From Prevotella sp. (GTDB taxonomy: Bacteria; Bacteroidota; Bacteroidia; Bacteroidales; Bacteroidaceae): a stretch of 36,899 nt of DNA. The stretch spans positions 1-36,899 of the forward strand of contig JAEEVW010000035.1 of NCBI GenBank assembly GCA_016291085.1, in the 5' to 3' direction. Below, one piece after another: positions 23,645 through 32,087 of the stretch. Under the pieces are notes generated by a model, which saw only the letters and a list, made by a program, of their open reading frames with translations, searched no databases and was not told the DNA's origin. The first letter of the stretch is position 1. The number at the start of each line of letters is the position of its first letter. The position numbers were made by a program, and so were the translations under genes.

Positions 23645-23665
23645 CTTTGACCTAAAGGTACAAAG
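23645..23665. repeat. short palindrome between kdsC and maf
   Basis: CTTTGACCT-AA-AGGTACAAAG, a hairpin with one bulged base. It is closely similar in its core (TGACCTnAAGGT) to the perfect hairpin at 3808-3827, so it is probably a dispersed palindrome. There is no T-tract. Confidence 0.6.
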
Positions 23666-23691
23666 CGTACTAAAGAAACGATTAGAACATT

Positions 23692-24267
23692 ATGATTTCT
23701 TACAAGATAATATTAGCGTCTAATTCGCCTAGAAGGAAAGAGCTGTTGGCGGGCATTGACGTGCCTTTCGAGGTACGTGTCATAGATGGCATTGACGAGA
23801 GTTATCCCGATACACTGCCAACTAAGGACATTGCCGAATATATAGCAAAGAAGAAGGCTACGGCCTATCGCGAGACAATGGCTGGTGACGAGTTGGTGAT
23901 TACGGCAGACACCATCGTGGTGTTGGGTTCGCAGGTGATGGGTAAGCCCCATGATGCCAATGAGGCTTGTAGCATGCTACGACAGTTGAGTGGACAGACG
24001 CACCAGGTGATAACGGGTGTCACATTGACTACTAAGGAACGCCAGATGAGTTTCTCGGTAGAGACCGATGTAACATTCAAAAATCTCAGCGACGAGGAAA
24101 TTGACTACTATGTCACGAACTATCAGCCGTTCGACAAGGCGGGGTCCTATGGCATTCAGGAGTGGATAGGTCATATTGGCGTGACGGGCATGAGCGGCAG
24201 TTATTTCAATGTCATGGGACTACCCGTGCAGCGTATCTATGAAGCCCTTAAAACATTCTCGATATGA
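23692..24267 (+). CDS. maf: Maf-family nucleoside triphosphate pyrophosphatase
   Basis: A 191-aa house-cleaning enzyme that hydrolyses dTTP/UTP or modified nucleotides to monophosphate and pyrophosphate. Signature ILASNSPRRKELLAG at 7-21, then KKATAYRE, VITADTIVVLG, GKPHDANEACSML, and GSYGIQEWIGHIGVTGMSGSYFNVMGLP. The sequence is complete and of normal length. Its last four bases overlap the nspC start (ATGA), suggesting coupled translation. Confidence 0.95.
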   Translation: MISYKIILASNSPRRKELLAGIDVPFEVRVIDGIDESYPDTLPTKDIAEYIAKKKATAYRETMAGDELVITADTIVVLGSQVMGKPHDANEACSMLRQLSGQTHQVITGVTLTTKERQMSFSVETDVTFKNLSDEEIDYYVTNYQPFDKAGSYGIQEWIGHIGVTGMSGSYFNVMGLPVQRIYEALKTFSI

Positions 24268-25367
24268 AGACACCCTACTATATGATTGAGGAGGCGTTGT
24301 TGCGTCGCAACTTAGCGCTGATCAGCGATGTGGCACATCGTACGGAGTCAGAATGGATACTGGCTTTCAAGGCCTTTGCCCTATGGAAGACATTCCCCAT
24401 TTTCCGTGAATATATCCGTTCGACGACGGCCAGTTCTCTGTCCGAGGCCCGACTTGCCTTGGAGGAGTTCGGCGCGAAGGCACATACCTATTCGCCAGCC
24501 TATAAGGACGACGAGTTCGACGATATTGTCCGTTGTTCCAGTCATCTGACGTTTAATTCGCTGAGCCAGTATGAGCGTTTCCATCAGCGTGCTTCGGCAT
24601 GTTCCATCGGACTGCGTGTGAATCCAGAATACTCGGAAGTGGGCACCCTGTTGTATAACCCCTGTGCTCCAGGAACCCGTTTTGGTGTTACTGCCGATAA
24701 ATTGCCAGAGCAGTTGCCTAACGACATTCGTGGATTTCACTGTCATTGTCATTGCGAGAGTGGAGCCGACGTGTTTCAACGTACACTGCAGCATATCGAG
24801 GAGAAGTTCTCGCGGTGGTTTCCACAGTTGGAGTGGATCAACTTCGGAGGTGGACATCTGGTGACGCGCAGCGACTACGACATTGAACTGCTCGTCCACG
24901 TGATGCAGGCATTTCATACCCGTTGGCCACATTTGAAGGTAATCTTCGAACCCGGCAGTGCCTTTGCCTGGCAGACGGGACCATTAGTGTCTCAGGTAGT
25001 CGACGTGGTAGAAGACAAGAGCATTCGTACCGCCATTCTTGATGTTAGCTTTACCTGTCACATGCCCGATTGTCTGGAGATGCCTTACTACCCTGAGGTC
25101 CGTGGTGCCGAGCACGTGGATGAGGGGGGATATAGATTAGGCGGTAACAGTTGTCTGTCGGGTGATTTTATGGGCTATTGGCAGTTCGACCATGAACTGC
25201 AAGTGGGTGAGGAAGTCATATTCGAAGATATGATTCACTACACTACCGTAAAGACCAATACCTTTAACGGCATCAGCCATCCTGCTATCTGTATGCTTCG
25301 TTTGGATGGAACGCTGGAAATGCTTCGCAGTTTCAGTTACGAAGACTATCGCGACCGGATGGATTAA
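24264..25367 (+). CDS. nspC: carboxynorspermidine/carboxyspermidine decarboxylase
   Basis: PLP-dependent fold III decarboxylase of 367 aa that makes (nor)spermidine in the aspartate-semialdehyde polyamine pathway used by gut Bacteroidetes. The PLP lysine is K36 in ILAFKAFALW, followed by SSLSEARLALEEFG. The glycine-rich phosphate site is WINFGGGHLVT, and FEPGSAFAWQTG, FTCHMPDCLEMPY and LGGNSCLSGDFMGYW follow. The pathway partner, carboxyspermidine dehydrogenase, is not in the window. A terminator hairpin follows the stop. Confidence 0.95.
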   Translation: MKTPYYMIEEALLRRNLALISDVAHRTESEWILAFKAFALWKTFPIFREYIRSTTASSLSEARLALEEFGAKAHTYSPAYKDDEFDDIVRCSSHLTFNSLSQYERFHQRASACSIGLRVNPEYSEVGTLLYNPCAPGTRFGVTADKLPEQLPNDIRGFHCHCHCESGADVFQRTLQHIEEKFSRWFPQLEWINFGGGHLVTRSDYDIELLVHVMQAFHTRWPHLKVIFEPGSAFAWQTGPLVSQVVDVVEDKSIRTAILDVSFTCHMPDCLEMPYYPEVRGAEHVDEGGYRLGGNSCLSGDFMGYWQFDHELQVGEEVIFEDMIHYTTVKTNTFNGISHPAICMLRLDGTLEMLRSFSYEDYRDRMD

Positions 25368-25378
25368 TACGTATCTTG

Positions 25379-25399
25379 TTTTGCCATTTTATGGCAAAA
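25379..25399. terminator. bidirectional terminator between nspC and the convergent methyltransferase
   Basis: Stem TTTTGCCAT (25379-25387) and ATGGCAAAA (25391-25399) with a three-base loop between convergent genes. A/T runs on both flanks could serve both strands. Confidence 0.65.
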
Positions 25400-25403
25400 T
25401 AAT

Positions 25404-26198
25404 TCATTTGCATAATTCCCAGAACGCAACGGATGCTGCTGCTGCGACGTTCAGCGAGTCGACGCCATGAGCCATGGGTATACGAACAGTATAGTCTGAA
25501 TCGCTAATGGTCTGTTGGGGCAGACCATCGCCCTCAGTACCCATAATAATCGCCAGTCGGGGCTCTGCTTTCAGACAGGCATCGTCCAACGTGATGCTTT
25601 CTTCGGAAAGGGCCATCGCCGCAGTGCGGAATCCATATTCATGGAGCGAGGAAATGGGTGCGTCGAGCCATGTCCAAGGCACTAAGAACACACAGCCCAT
25701 AGACACTCGCACGGCCCGACGGTTCAGAGGGTCACAGGTATCGCGGGTCAATAGGACTGCATCGATACCCAGTGCTGCTGCCGAACGGAAGATGGCTCCG
25801 ATGTTGGTGGTGTCGGTGACGGCCTCAATGACCACGACGCGTCGGGCATTGCGAAGCACGTCTGCAAGGATGGGGAATGGACGTCGGTGCATGGCACACA
25901 ACACTCCGCGGGTCAGGGTATATCCCGTTAGTTGGGTCAGCAGTTCGCGACTGCCAGTATAAATAGGTACGTGCGAAGGCAACTGCTCGATGATATCGCG
26001 TGCATCTCCCTCGATATGTTTCCGCTCACAGAGCAGGCTCATGGGTTCCCACCCCGCATCAAGCGCCACGCGGATGACCTTGGGGCTTTCAGCAATGAAC
26101 AGACCTTTGTCGGGTTCCAGCTCCATGCGTAATTGGGCTTCAGTAAGCCGGTTGAAGGGCAGAACGCGAGGATCGTCTAAGGTGGTGATTTCAATCAT
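25404..26198 (-). CDS. SpoU/TrmH-family RNA 2'-O-methyltransferase (RlmB-like)
   Basis: A 264-aa SPOUT methyltransferase acting on rRNA or tRNA ribose. The N-terminal substrate-binding part (LFIAESPKVIRVALDAGWE) precedes the SPOUT domain with TDTTNIGAIFRSAAALGID (motif 1 Asn/Arg), IIMGTEGDGLP (motif 2) and IPMAHGVDSLNVAAAASVA (motif 3), which form the SAM-binding knot. The target position cannot be told. ATG 26198 is used; a TTG at 26225 would overlap coaBC. It is the last gene of the dnaN operon. Confidence 0.9.
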   Translation of the reverse strand: MIEITTLDDPRVLPFNRLTEAQLRMELEPDKGLFIAESPKVIRVALDAGWEPMSLLCERKHIEGDARDIIEQLPSHVPIYTGSRELLTQLTGYTLTRGVLCAMHRRPFPILADVLRNARRVVVIEAVTDTTNIGAIFRSAAALGIDAVLLTRDTCDPLNRRAVRVSMGCVFLVPWTWLDAPISSLHEYGFRTAAMALSEESITLDDACLKAEPRLAIIMGTEGDGLPQQTISDSDYTVRIPMAHGVDSLNVAAAASVAFWELCK

Positions 26199-26221
26199 CA
26201 GGAAACAAAAAACTTTTGTAA

Positions 26222-27424
26222 TCAAGGAAGTCGTGTTGCCAGATAGTCGATGATGTCGTGGGCAACGTTCTGTTTGCTCTTACGGTCGAAATCCAGCTGA
26301 TCTGACGCAGAGATAATGCTGATCTGGTTTTCGTCAGACTGGAAACAGGTACCCTTGTTGCGCAGCGAGTTCAGAACAATGAAATCTAGGTTCTTCTTCT
26401 GCAGTTTCTTTTGTGCGTTTGCCTGTTCGTCGTTGGTTTCCAAGGCAAAGCCCACCAACAGTTGTTCTTCGCGCTTCATGCGTCCCAGTTCAGCAGCAAT
26501 ATCGGGGTTAGGCGTCAGACAAAGCTGCAGGGCATCGCCTTCGCGTTTTATCTTCTGGTTGGCCATATGGTCTGGACGGAAATCGGCAACGGCAGCACAA
26601 AGTATGGCAGCATCGCACTTGGGGAAAATCTTCGTGGCAGCGTCATACATATCCTGACAACTTTCCACGTTGATGCGGTTGACCAGTTGCGAGGCGGTGG
26701 GTGACAACTGCGCACTGACGGGACCGGCTATCAGTGTAACCTGTGCTCCTCGACGCACGCAGTCCTCTGCCAATGCAAAGCCCATCTTACCGCTGGAGTA
26801 GTTGCCGATGAAACGGACAGGATCTATCTTCTCATGCGTAGGCCCTGCCGTAATCATAATATGCTTACCCTGTAAATCCTTCTTCTCAAAGAAATGGTCC
26901 AGATATGCCACAATCTGTTCAGGTTCCTCCATGCGTCCCTTGCCTTCAAGTCCGGAAGCCAGAAAACCGCTCTGAGGTTCGATGATGTGGTTGCCGAAAC
27001 TCTTCAGGCGTTCCATATTCTGCTGCGTAGTGGGATGCTGATACATATCGAGGTCCATAGCAGGTGCGATGAACACAGGAGCCTTCATGGACAAGTAGGT
27101 CGTAATCAACATGTTGTCAGCGATACCGTTAGCCATCTTACCTAATGTCGATGCTGTACAGGGAGCGATGAGCATGGCATCGGCCCAGAGTCCTAATGCC
27201 ACATGCGAGTGCCACGTTCCGTCGCGCTGTGAGAAGAACTCGCTGATGACGGGCTTTTGTGTCAGCGCCGAAAGGGTAATCGGTGTGATGAACTCCTTAC
27301 CAGCGGGCGTGATGACTACCTGCACTTCGGCTCCTGCCTTGACGAGGGCGCGGATGATGAGACAGGACTTATAGGCGGCAATAGAACCAGTAATGCCAAA
27401 TACGATTTTTTTTCCTTTGAGCAT
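26222..27424 (-). CDS. coaBC: bifunctional phosphopantothenoylcysteine decarboxylase/synthetase
   Basis: Coenzyme A biosynthesis fusion protein of 400 aa. The N-terminal CoaC flavoprotein has FGITGSIAAYKS, the catalytic His in WHSHVALGLWAD, and APAMDLDMYQHP. The C-terminal CoaB has ITAGPTHEKIDPVRFIGNYS, SSGKMG, AAVADFRP and KIKREG. Two positions differ from E. coli: the PAMN Asn is Asp, and the Cys of the substrate-clamp loop (ACG in E. coli) is Ser in LASGLEGKGRM. I believe this is common in Bacteroidetes but could not verify it. It lies 44 bases after the exonuclease gene, with a strong hairpin between. Confidence 0.95.
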   Translation of the reverse strand: MLKGKKIVFGITGSIAAYKSCLIIRALVKAGAEVQVVITPAGKEFITPITLSALTQKPVISEFFSQRDGTWHSHVALGLWADAMLIAPCTASTLGKMANGIADNMLITTYLSMKAPVFIAPAMDLDMYQHPTTQQNMERLKSFGNHIIEPQSGFLASGLEGKGRMEEPEQIVAYLDHFFEKKDLQGKHIMITAGPTHEKIDPVRFIGNYSSGKMGFALAEDCVRRGAQVTLIAGPVSAQLSPTASQLVNRINVESCQDMYDAATKIFPKCDAAILCAAVADFRPDHMANQKIKREGDALQLCLTPNPDIAAELGRMKREEQLLVGFALETNDEQANAQKKLQKKNLDFIVLNSLRNKGTCFQSDENQISIISASDQLDFDRKSKQNVAHDIIDYLATRLP

Positions 27425-27441
27425 GGCTGTTATTTTATGAA

Positions 27442-27464
27442 GAAACGGGGCTTAACCCCGTTTC
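27442..27464. other. intergenic hairpin between exonuclease gene and coaBC
   Basis: A perfect 9-bp stem GAAACGGGG / CCCCGTTTC with loop CTTAA. There is no long T-tract on the minus strand (TTCTTCATAAAAT follows), so it may be a leaky attenuator or a processing/stability element within the operon. Confidence 0.6.
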
Positions 27465-27468
27465 ACAT

Positions 27469-28281
27469 TTATTTGTTGGTTTCGCGAAGACGAATGCGGG
27501 TGAGCACTTGCTTGGTATTGTATGTGAAATCACCACCAAGAATCCAGCTGTAATAGCCTGGATCCATGCGCAGCACTTCTGCGACGGGGAGTCCCTTGTG
27601 TTTGCCAAAGTTAAATATCTCGGTGCGCACGCCATTCACCTCAGCCCAGATAATACGCCCGGCAAAGTCGACGTTGTCGTTCTGTTTCGAAAATTCAGCC
27701 AACTTGTCCATATCGTTCTCCAGCACCTTCTCCGGGTCCTCGTTGGCACCTGGCGCATATTTGTCCAGTTCGCCCATCAATACACGATAGGTTGCCTCGG
27801 TATCCTGATCGGCTCGGTGTGCCTCAAAGTCTTCTTCCATCTTGCGACCGCAGTAGAACTTGTAGGCTGAAGCCAGATTGCGACGCTCCATCTTCTTGAA
27901 GATGGTGCATGCATCAATGAGCCGGCACTTCGAGAAGTCGAAGTCAATGCCTGCACGCAGGAACTCTTCGGCCAGCAGGGGGACATCGAAGAAATTGGAA
28001 TTGAAGCCGGCGATATCGCTACCCTTGAATATTTCTTCCAGTTTCTTAGCCAACTGCTTGAAGGTGGGCTTGTCTTTCAAATCCTCATCCGTGAATCCTG
28101 TCAACTGGGTGATAAACGGGTCCAGTGGTTTCTCAGGATTGATGAGTTCGTTACCTCTCTCTTCGCGTCCGTCTGGATATACCTTTATATATGATATCTG
28201 GATAATACGGTCCTTGACCAAGTCAAGGCCCGTAGTCTCCACGTCAAAAACAACGAGTGGCTTTTGTAAGTTCAGTTTCAT
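27469..28281 (-). CDS. DEDDh 3'-5' exonuclease (DnaQ/ExoX-like)
   Basis: A 270-aa exonuclease of the Pol III epsilon superfamily. DEDDh residues: D13 and E15 in VFDVETTGLD, the Asp of AGFNSNFFDVPLL, and His and Asp of HRADQDTEAT. The C-terminal about 60 residues (FNFGKHKGLPVAEVLRMDPG, then YYSWILGGDF) form the small domain seen after some ExoX-type nucleases. It lies 12 bases downstream of dnaN, which supports a role in replication or repair, perhaps as proofreading subunit. It lacks an obvious clamp-binding motif, so identity as the true epsilon subunit is not settled. Confidence 0.9.
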   Translation of the reverse strand: MKLNLQKPLVVFDVETTGLDLVKDRIIQISYIKVYPDGREERGNELINPEKPLDPFITQLTGFTDEDLKDKPTFKQLAKKLEEIFKGSDIAGFNSNFFDVPLLAEEFLRAGIDFDFSKCRLIDACTIFKKMERRNLASAYKFYCGRKMEEDFEAHRADQDTEATYRVLMGELDKYAPGANEDPEKVLENDMDKLAEFSKQNDNVDFAGRIIWAEVNGVRTEIFNFGKHKGLPVAEVLRMDPGYYSWILGGDFTYNTKQVLTRIRLRETNK

Positions 28282-28293
28282 TGCAACTCGATA

Positions 28294-29418
28294 TTAATCG
28301 TTAATAAGCATAGGCATCATCAACATCAGCACGTCCTGATTTTCAGGCTGTTCGGTGGGTAACACCAGACCTGCGCGACTGGGATCGGCTAACTGGATAA
28401 GTACGTCAGCGCAATCGAAGTTGCTCAGAATCTCGATGAAGGAAGAACCCTTGAAACCGATGCTCATAGGCTGACCGTCGTATTGGCAAGACATGCGCTC
28501 GGTGGCAGTCTTTGAGAAGTCGTAGTCCTCGGCGTCCAACTGCAGGGTACCGCCCTCAACATGGAAACGAATCAGGTTTGACGAGTCGTTGGCAAAGGGC
28601 TGTACGCGACGCAGGGCTGCCAAAAGTCCCAGACGGTCGACGGTGAGCTGGTTGGGATTGCTCTGTGGAATGACAGAGTTATAGTTGGGATAACGGCCTT
28701 CAATCAGTCGGCAGGTAATCTCACCGTCGCCAAAGTCAATCTGTGCGTTACGCTCATCGAAACGGATGATGACGTCCTCGCCATCCTTACCCAGCAGGTT
28801 CTTCAACAGGGAAGCGGGTTTCTTAGGCAGGATGAATGAGGCAGGCTGTTCGTTACGGATGTTCATAATCTTGTTGCGAACCAGTTTGTGTCCGTCAGAG
28901 GCAACGACTGCCAGATAGTCGGGGGTGAGGTCGAAATAGATACCGTTCATCACTGGGCGCAACTCATCCTGAGCCGTTGCAAACAGCGAACGGTTGATAT
29001 TCTCTGCCAGCAGGGCATTACTGATGACAATCTCAGTGGCATTGTCGCTGATGCTCTGGGTAGTGGGATACTCGTCGGCACTCTCAACGGGCAGAGAGAA
29101 CATACCATTCTGATAGCTGATCTTAGCAATATTGACCTGCTGGTCGACGTCGAAGGTGATGGGTTGCTCTGAGAATCCTTTAACAGCCTCCAGTAAATCG
29201 TGATTGCCTACGGCAAAACGTCCGTTACCATCGCTTTCGTTCAGCACGACCTGAGTCTTCATGGTGTTCTCGCTGTCAGATGCTGTCAGCGTAAGCACGT
29301 TGTCCTGAATGTCGAACACAAAGTCTGCCAAAATAGGAAGAGAATTCTTACTGTTGATGACTCTTGAAAGAGCGTTAAGCTTGCTGCTTAGTGCAGTACT
29401 TGATACTGTAAATCTCAT
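28294..29418 (-). CDS. dnaN: DNA polymerase III sliding clamp (beta subunit)
   Basis: A 374-aa ring-forming processivity factor. It begins MRFTVSSTALSSKL with the typical SLPILADFVFDI and GNHDLLEAVKGF. The C-terminus ends LMMPMLIND with the conserved MPM near the end. ATG 29418 is chosen because conserved sequence starts there; an upstream alternative would overlap the promoter leader. It heads the operon dnaN, exonuclease, coaBC and methyltransferase. Confidence 0.97.
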   Translation of the reverse strand: MRFTVSSTALSSKLNALSRVINSKNSLPILADFVFDIQDNVLTLTASDSENTMKTQVVLNESDGNGRFAVGNHDLLEAVKGFSEQPITFDVDQQVNIAKISYQNGMFSLPVESADEYPTTQSISDNATEIVISNALLAENINRSLFATAQDELRPVMNGIYFDLTPDYLAVVASDGHKLVRNKIMNIRNEQPASFILPKKPASLLKNLLGKDGEDVIIRFDERNAQIDFGDGEITCRLIEGRYPNYNSVIPQSNPNQLTVDRLGLLAALRRVQPFANDSSNLIRFHVEGGTLQLDAEDYDFSKTATERMSCQYDGQPMSIGFKGSSFIEILSNFDCADVLIQLADPSRAGLVLPTEQPENQDVLMLMMPMLIND

Positions 29419-29460
29419 TTGTATTTCTGTTTTTAGTTCATTTTCTGTTCTAATTGAGCA

Positions 29461-29492
29461 CAAAAATACAAAAACTATTGCTCAATTGCAAA
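29461..29492 (-). promoter_or_regulatory. dnaN promoter
   Basis: On the minus strand TTTG (29489-29492), a 20-base spacer and TATTTTTG (29461-29468), about 42 bases before the dnaN start. Confidence 0.65.
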
Positions 29493-29532
29493 AATATTTG
29501 CCGAAAAATGCTCTTTTTTAAATTATTTTCCG

Positions 29533-29540
29533 TAATTTCG
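29533..29540 (+). promoter_or_regulatory. possible -7 box of the DUF3127 gene
   Basis: TAATTTCG differs from TAnnTTTG at one base and lies 44 bases before ATG 29585. No clear -33 element is present, so this is tentative. Confidence 0.4.
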
Positions 29541-29584
29541 CAATCTGAAAGCAAAAAACAACAAATAAAACAACAATTATTATT

Positions 29585-29998
29585 ATGGAATTAACAGGAA
29601 GAATAATCTCAGTGTTGCAGCCCAGAAGTGGTGTTTCACAGCGTACGGGCAACTCTTGGATGACTCAGGAATATGTGATGGAAATTCCTGGTCAGTATCC
29701 TCGTCACATGGTTTTCAATATTTTTGGTGAGGATCGCATTAAGCAGTTTAATATTCAGATGAATGAAGATATCACCGTTCAGTTTGATATTGATGCTCGC
29801 GAGTTTAATGGACGTTGGTATAATGACATCCGTGCTTATAATGTCGTACGTGGTGCCGCTCCCGTTGCCGCTGCTCCTGAGGCTGGCGCTGCTCCGTTCC
29901 CACCACAGCAGGCAGCTCCTGTTCCTAATGCCAACATTGCTCCGTTCCCTCCTGCACAGGAGCCCGCTGAAGGTTCTACTGACGACCTGCCTTTCTAA
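29585..29998 (+). CDS. DUF3127 protein, SSB-like fold and tail
   Basis: A 137-aa protein. Residues 1-95 match DUF3127 (MELTGRIISVL, EYVMEIPGQYPRHMVFNIFG, FDIDAREFNGRWYNDIRAYNVV), a beta-rich OB-like sequence. A Pro/Ala/Gln-rich flexible linker (95-130) follows, and the last residues are TDDLPF. That acidic tip ending in Pro-Phe strongly recalls the DDIPF tail with which SSB recruits repair proteins. The gene is divergent from dnaN, consistent with a DNA-maintenance role. Single-stranded DNA binding is inference from fold, tail and context. Confidence 0.88.
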   Translation: MELTGRIISVLQPRSGVSQRTGNSWMTQEYVMEIPGQYPRHMVFNIFGEDRIKQFNIQMNEDITVQFDIDAREFNGRWYNDIRAYNVVRGAAPVAAAPEAGAAPFPPQQAAPVPNANIAPFPPAQEPAEGSTDDLPF

Positions 29999-30021
29999 AA
30001 AGCTGAGTTGTTCAAAAAAAG

Positions 30022-30065
30022 AAATAGTCCAAGATCCGAGCCGTTGCTCAAGTCTTGGACTATTT
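30022..30065. terminator. strong bidirectional terminator
   Basis: A perfect 13-bp stem AAATAGTCCAAGA / TCTTGGACTATTT with an 18-base loop lies between the convergent DUF3127 and TlpA-like genes. The minus strand has TTTCTTTTTTTG right after the stem. Confidence 0.9.
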
Positions 30066-30085
30066 AGTTTATTTCAGCGTCTGAC

Positions 30086-31180
30086 TTATTTCAGCTGTTC
30101 AGCCACAAACTCTTCCAGTTGCTCGCCACGCAGTCCGCGACGCAGAATCGTTCCGTTCTGGTCGACGACGATGGTGTGGGGAATGCTGGTTACCTGGAAA
30201 TGCTGGGCAATCTCGTTCTCCCAACCTTTCAGGTCGCTCATCTGCGGCCAGGTAAATCCCAATGCCTCGGTACCTTTTATCCAGGCATCAGCATCGTTGT
30301 CCAGTGAAACACCCACGATGCCCAGTCCCTTCGACTGATACTTGTCGTACATCTGCATCATGAAAGGCATCTCCTGTCGACAAGGGCCACACCACGACGC
30401 CCAGAAGTCGATAACGGTAATCTTGTGTTTCTTCACTTCTGCCAACAGACTGATGGCTGTTCCGTCGGGGGCTTTCTGCGTGAAGTCCTGAATCATGGAA
30501 CCCTCGGCAGTCTTGGCAGCTTTTGAGATTTCCTGCTCCAACTGTTTGATAGCTGGACGCTGTCGCATCTCAGCTGGTAATTCCTTGATGAGACGTGCAC
30601 GGTTTTCGTTGTCGATGAGCTCCTCAGGATAGTAGGTCAGGAGGAAATAGCCGAACTCATTGTCGATATTCTTCTCTGCCGTCTTCACCACCAATGCAGC
30701 GAAACGTTCGTTCAGACGGTCAATCTGCTCCATTCCTTTCTGTTGCTCTTCTTGTGGCAGATTGTTGGAATAGATGTGTTCTGCAATACGGTTTATCTCT
30801 TTGCCGATAGCCATCACACTATCGTTCAGCGTCTGCCATTGGTCGTTACAGTGCGTACCGCTTACCCGCGAACCGCCAGGCTGTTCTGTCAACTGAATTT
30901 TGATAGAACCGGGTTCCAAGAAGAATGCCGCATTGATTTCGTTCTTGCTGGCACTGTAAACCATGCATAGAGCCGTTGAATCAACTTCGCCTTGGAGTTC
31001 GAACTTGCCGTCTTTGATGATGAGTGTGTCGTTGGGAACACCCGACAGCAAATCGCTGGTGACAAAGAGTGTGTCGCCATCAGGCAATCCCTCTGCTGAA
31101 CCGCTGATCTTATAATTGTTCGACTGGCACGATGCCAGCAATACAGCACTAAATAATATACTGGCTAGAGATACTTTCAT
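30086..31180 (-). CDS. TlpA/ResA-type thioredoxin-like lipoprotein with DUF4369-like N-terminus
   Basis: A 364-aa periplasmic thiol-disulfide protein. The lipobox LLASC gives lipidated C18. The N-terminal beta domain (KISGSAEGLPDGDTLFVTSD, then GKFELQGEV) resembles DUF4369. After a helical region comes the thioredoxin-like domain with FWASWCGPCRQEMPFM (active site WCGPC near 260) and a later cis-Pro loop SIPHTIVVDQNG. These Bacteroidetes proteins are thought to reduce or shuffle envelope thiols; the partner is unknown. Its start lies inside the prs gene (32-base overlap), suggesting coupled translation. It is the last gene of the prfA operon. Confidence 0.92.
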   Translation of the reverse strand: MKVSLASILFSAVLLASCQSNNYKISGSAEGLPDGDTLFVTSDLLSGVPNDTLIIKDGKFELQGEVDSTALCMVYSASKNEINAAFFLEPGSIKIQLTEQPGGSRVSGTHCNDQWQTLNDSVMAIGKEINRIAEHIYSNNLPQEEQQKGMEQIDRLNERFAALVVKTAEKNIDNEFGYFLLTYYPEELIDNENRARLIKELPAEMRQRPAIKQLEQEISKAAKTAEGSMIQDFTQKAPDGTAISLLAEVKKHKITVIDFWASWCGPCRQEMPFMMQMYDKYQSKGLGIVGVSLDNDADAWIKGTEALGFTWPQMSDLKGWENEIAQHFQVTSIPHTIVVDQNGTILRRGLRGEQLEEFVAEQLK

Positions 31181-32084
31181 TATTGATAACTCTACGGATC
31201 GTTTCTGCAAAAAGGTCGGCCACGCTGAGCTGTTTCACTTTGGCACAGCGCTGAGAGTAGGGGATGGAGTCGGTGAAGACAATCTCCTCAAGAGCCGAGT
31301 TCTGTACTCGTTCACTGGCAGGACCGCTCATCACACAGTGTGAGGCACAGGCTCTTACGGTCTTCGCTCCAGCTTCCTTCATGATGTCGGCTGCTTTGGT
31401 AATCGTACCGGCAGTATCCACCATGTCGTCGATAATGACCACGTTCTTACCTTCGACGTCACCGATAATCTGCATGGAAGCAACGACATTGGCGCGTGCG
31501 CGTGTCTTGTTGCAAAGTACCAGCGGACAGCCCAGGTATTTAGCATAGGTGTTGGCACGCTTGGAACCGCCCACATCGGGTGAAGCAATGACGAGATCCT
31601 CCAGCTGCAGGCTCTGCAAATAGGGCAGAATGACATTCGAGGCATAGAGGTGGTCGACGGGGACATTGAAGAAACCCTGAATCTGGTCAGCGTGCAGGTC
31701 CATCGTGATGACGCGGTTCACACCTGCAGCACTCAGCAAGTCGGCAACCAGTTTGGCGCCAATGCTGACGCGTGGCTTGTCCTTTCTGTCCTGACGGGCC
31801 CATCCGAAGTAGGGGATGACGGCATTGATGGTACGGGCAGAAGCACGCTTCGCTGCGTCAATCATCAGCAGCAGTTCCATCAGATTGTCTGAGTTGGGGA
31901 ATGTGCTTTGTACGAGGAAGATGTCGCGACCGCGAATGCTTTCTTCGTAAGACACAGCAAACTCGCCGTCCGAAAACTTCGTGATAAGAAGTTCTCCGAG
32001 CGGACAACCCAGACTTTGGCAGATTTTCTCTGCGAGGTACTTTGTTGCAGTACCGGAAAACACCATGTAGTTTTTATCGTTCAT
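31149..32084 (-). CDS. prs: ribose-phosphate pyrophosphokinase
   Basis: Makes PRPP from ribose-5-phosphate and ATP for nucleotide, His and Trp synthesis. 311 aa. Motifs: FSDGEFAV, FGWARQDRKDKPR (flexible-loop ATP site), TMDLHADQIQGFF, ASPDVGGSKRA, and the PRPP loop VVIIDDMVDTAGT. It clusters with pyrF, an enzyme of PRPP-dependent pyrimidine synthesis. It starts 3 bases after the thiamine-phosphate-synthase-like gene. Confidence 0.97.
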   Translation of the reverse strand: MNDKNYMVFSGTATKYLAEKICQSLGCPLGELLITKFSDGEFAVSYEESIRGRDIFLVQSTFPNSDNLMELLLMIDAAKRASARTINAVIPYFGWARQDRKDKPRVSIGAKLVADLLSAAGVNRVITMDLHADQIQGFFNVPVDHLYASNVILPYLQSLQLEDLVIASPDVGGSKRANTYAKYLGCPLVLCNKTRARANVVASMQIIGDVEGKNVVIIDDMVDTAGTITKAADIMKEAGAKTVRACASHCVMSGPASERVQNSALEEIVFTDSIPYSQRCAKVKQLSVADLFAETIRRVINNESISSQYII

Positions 32085-32087
32085 AGC

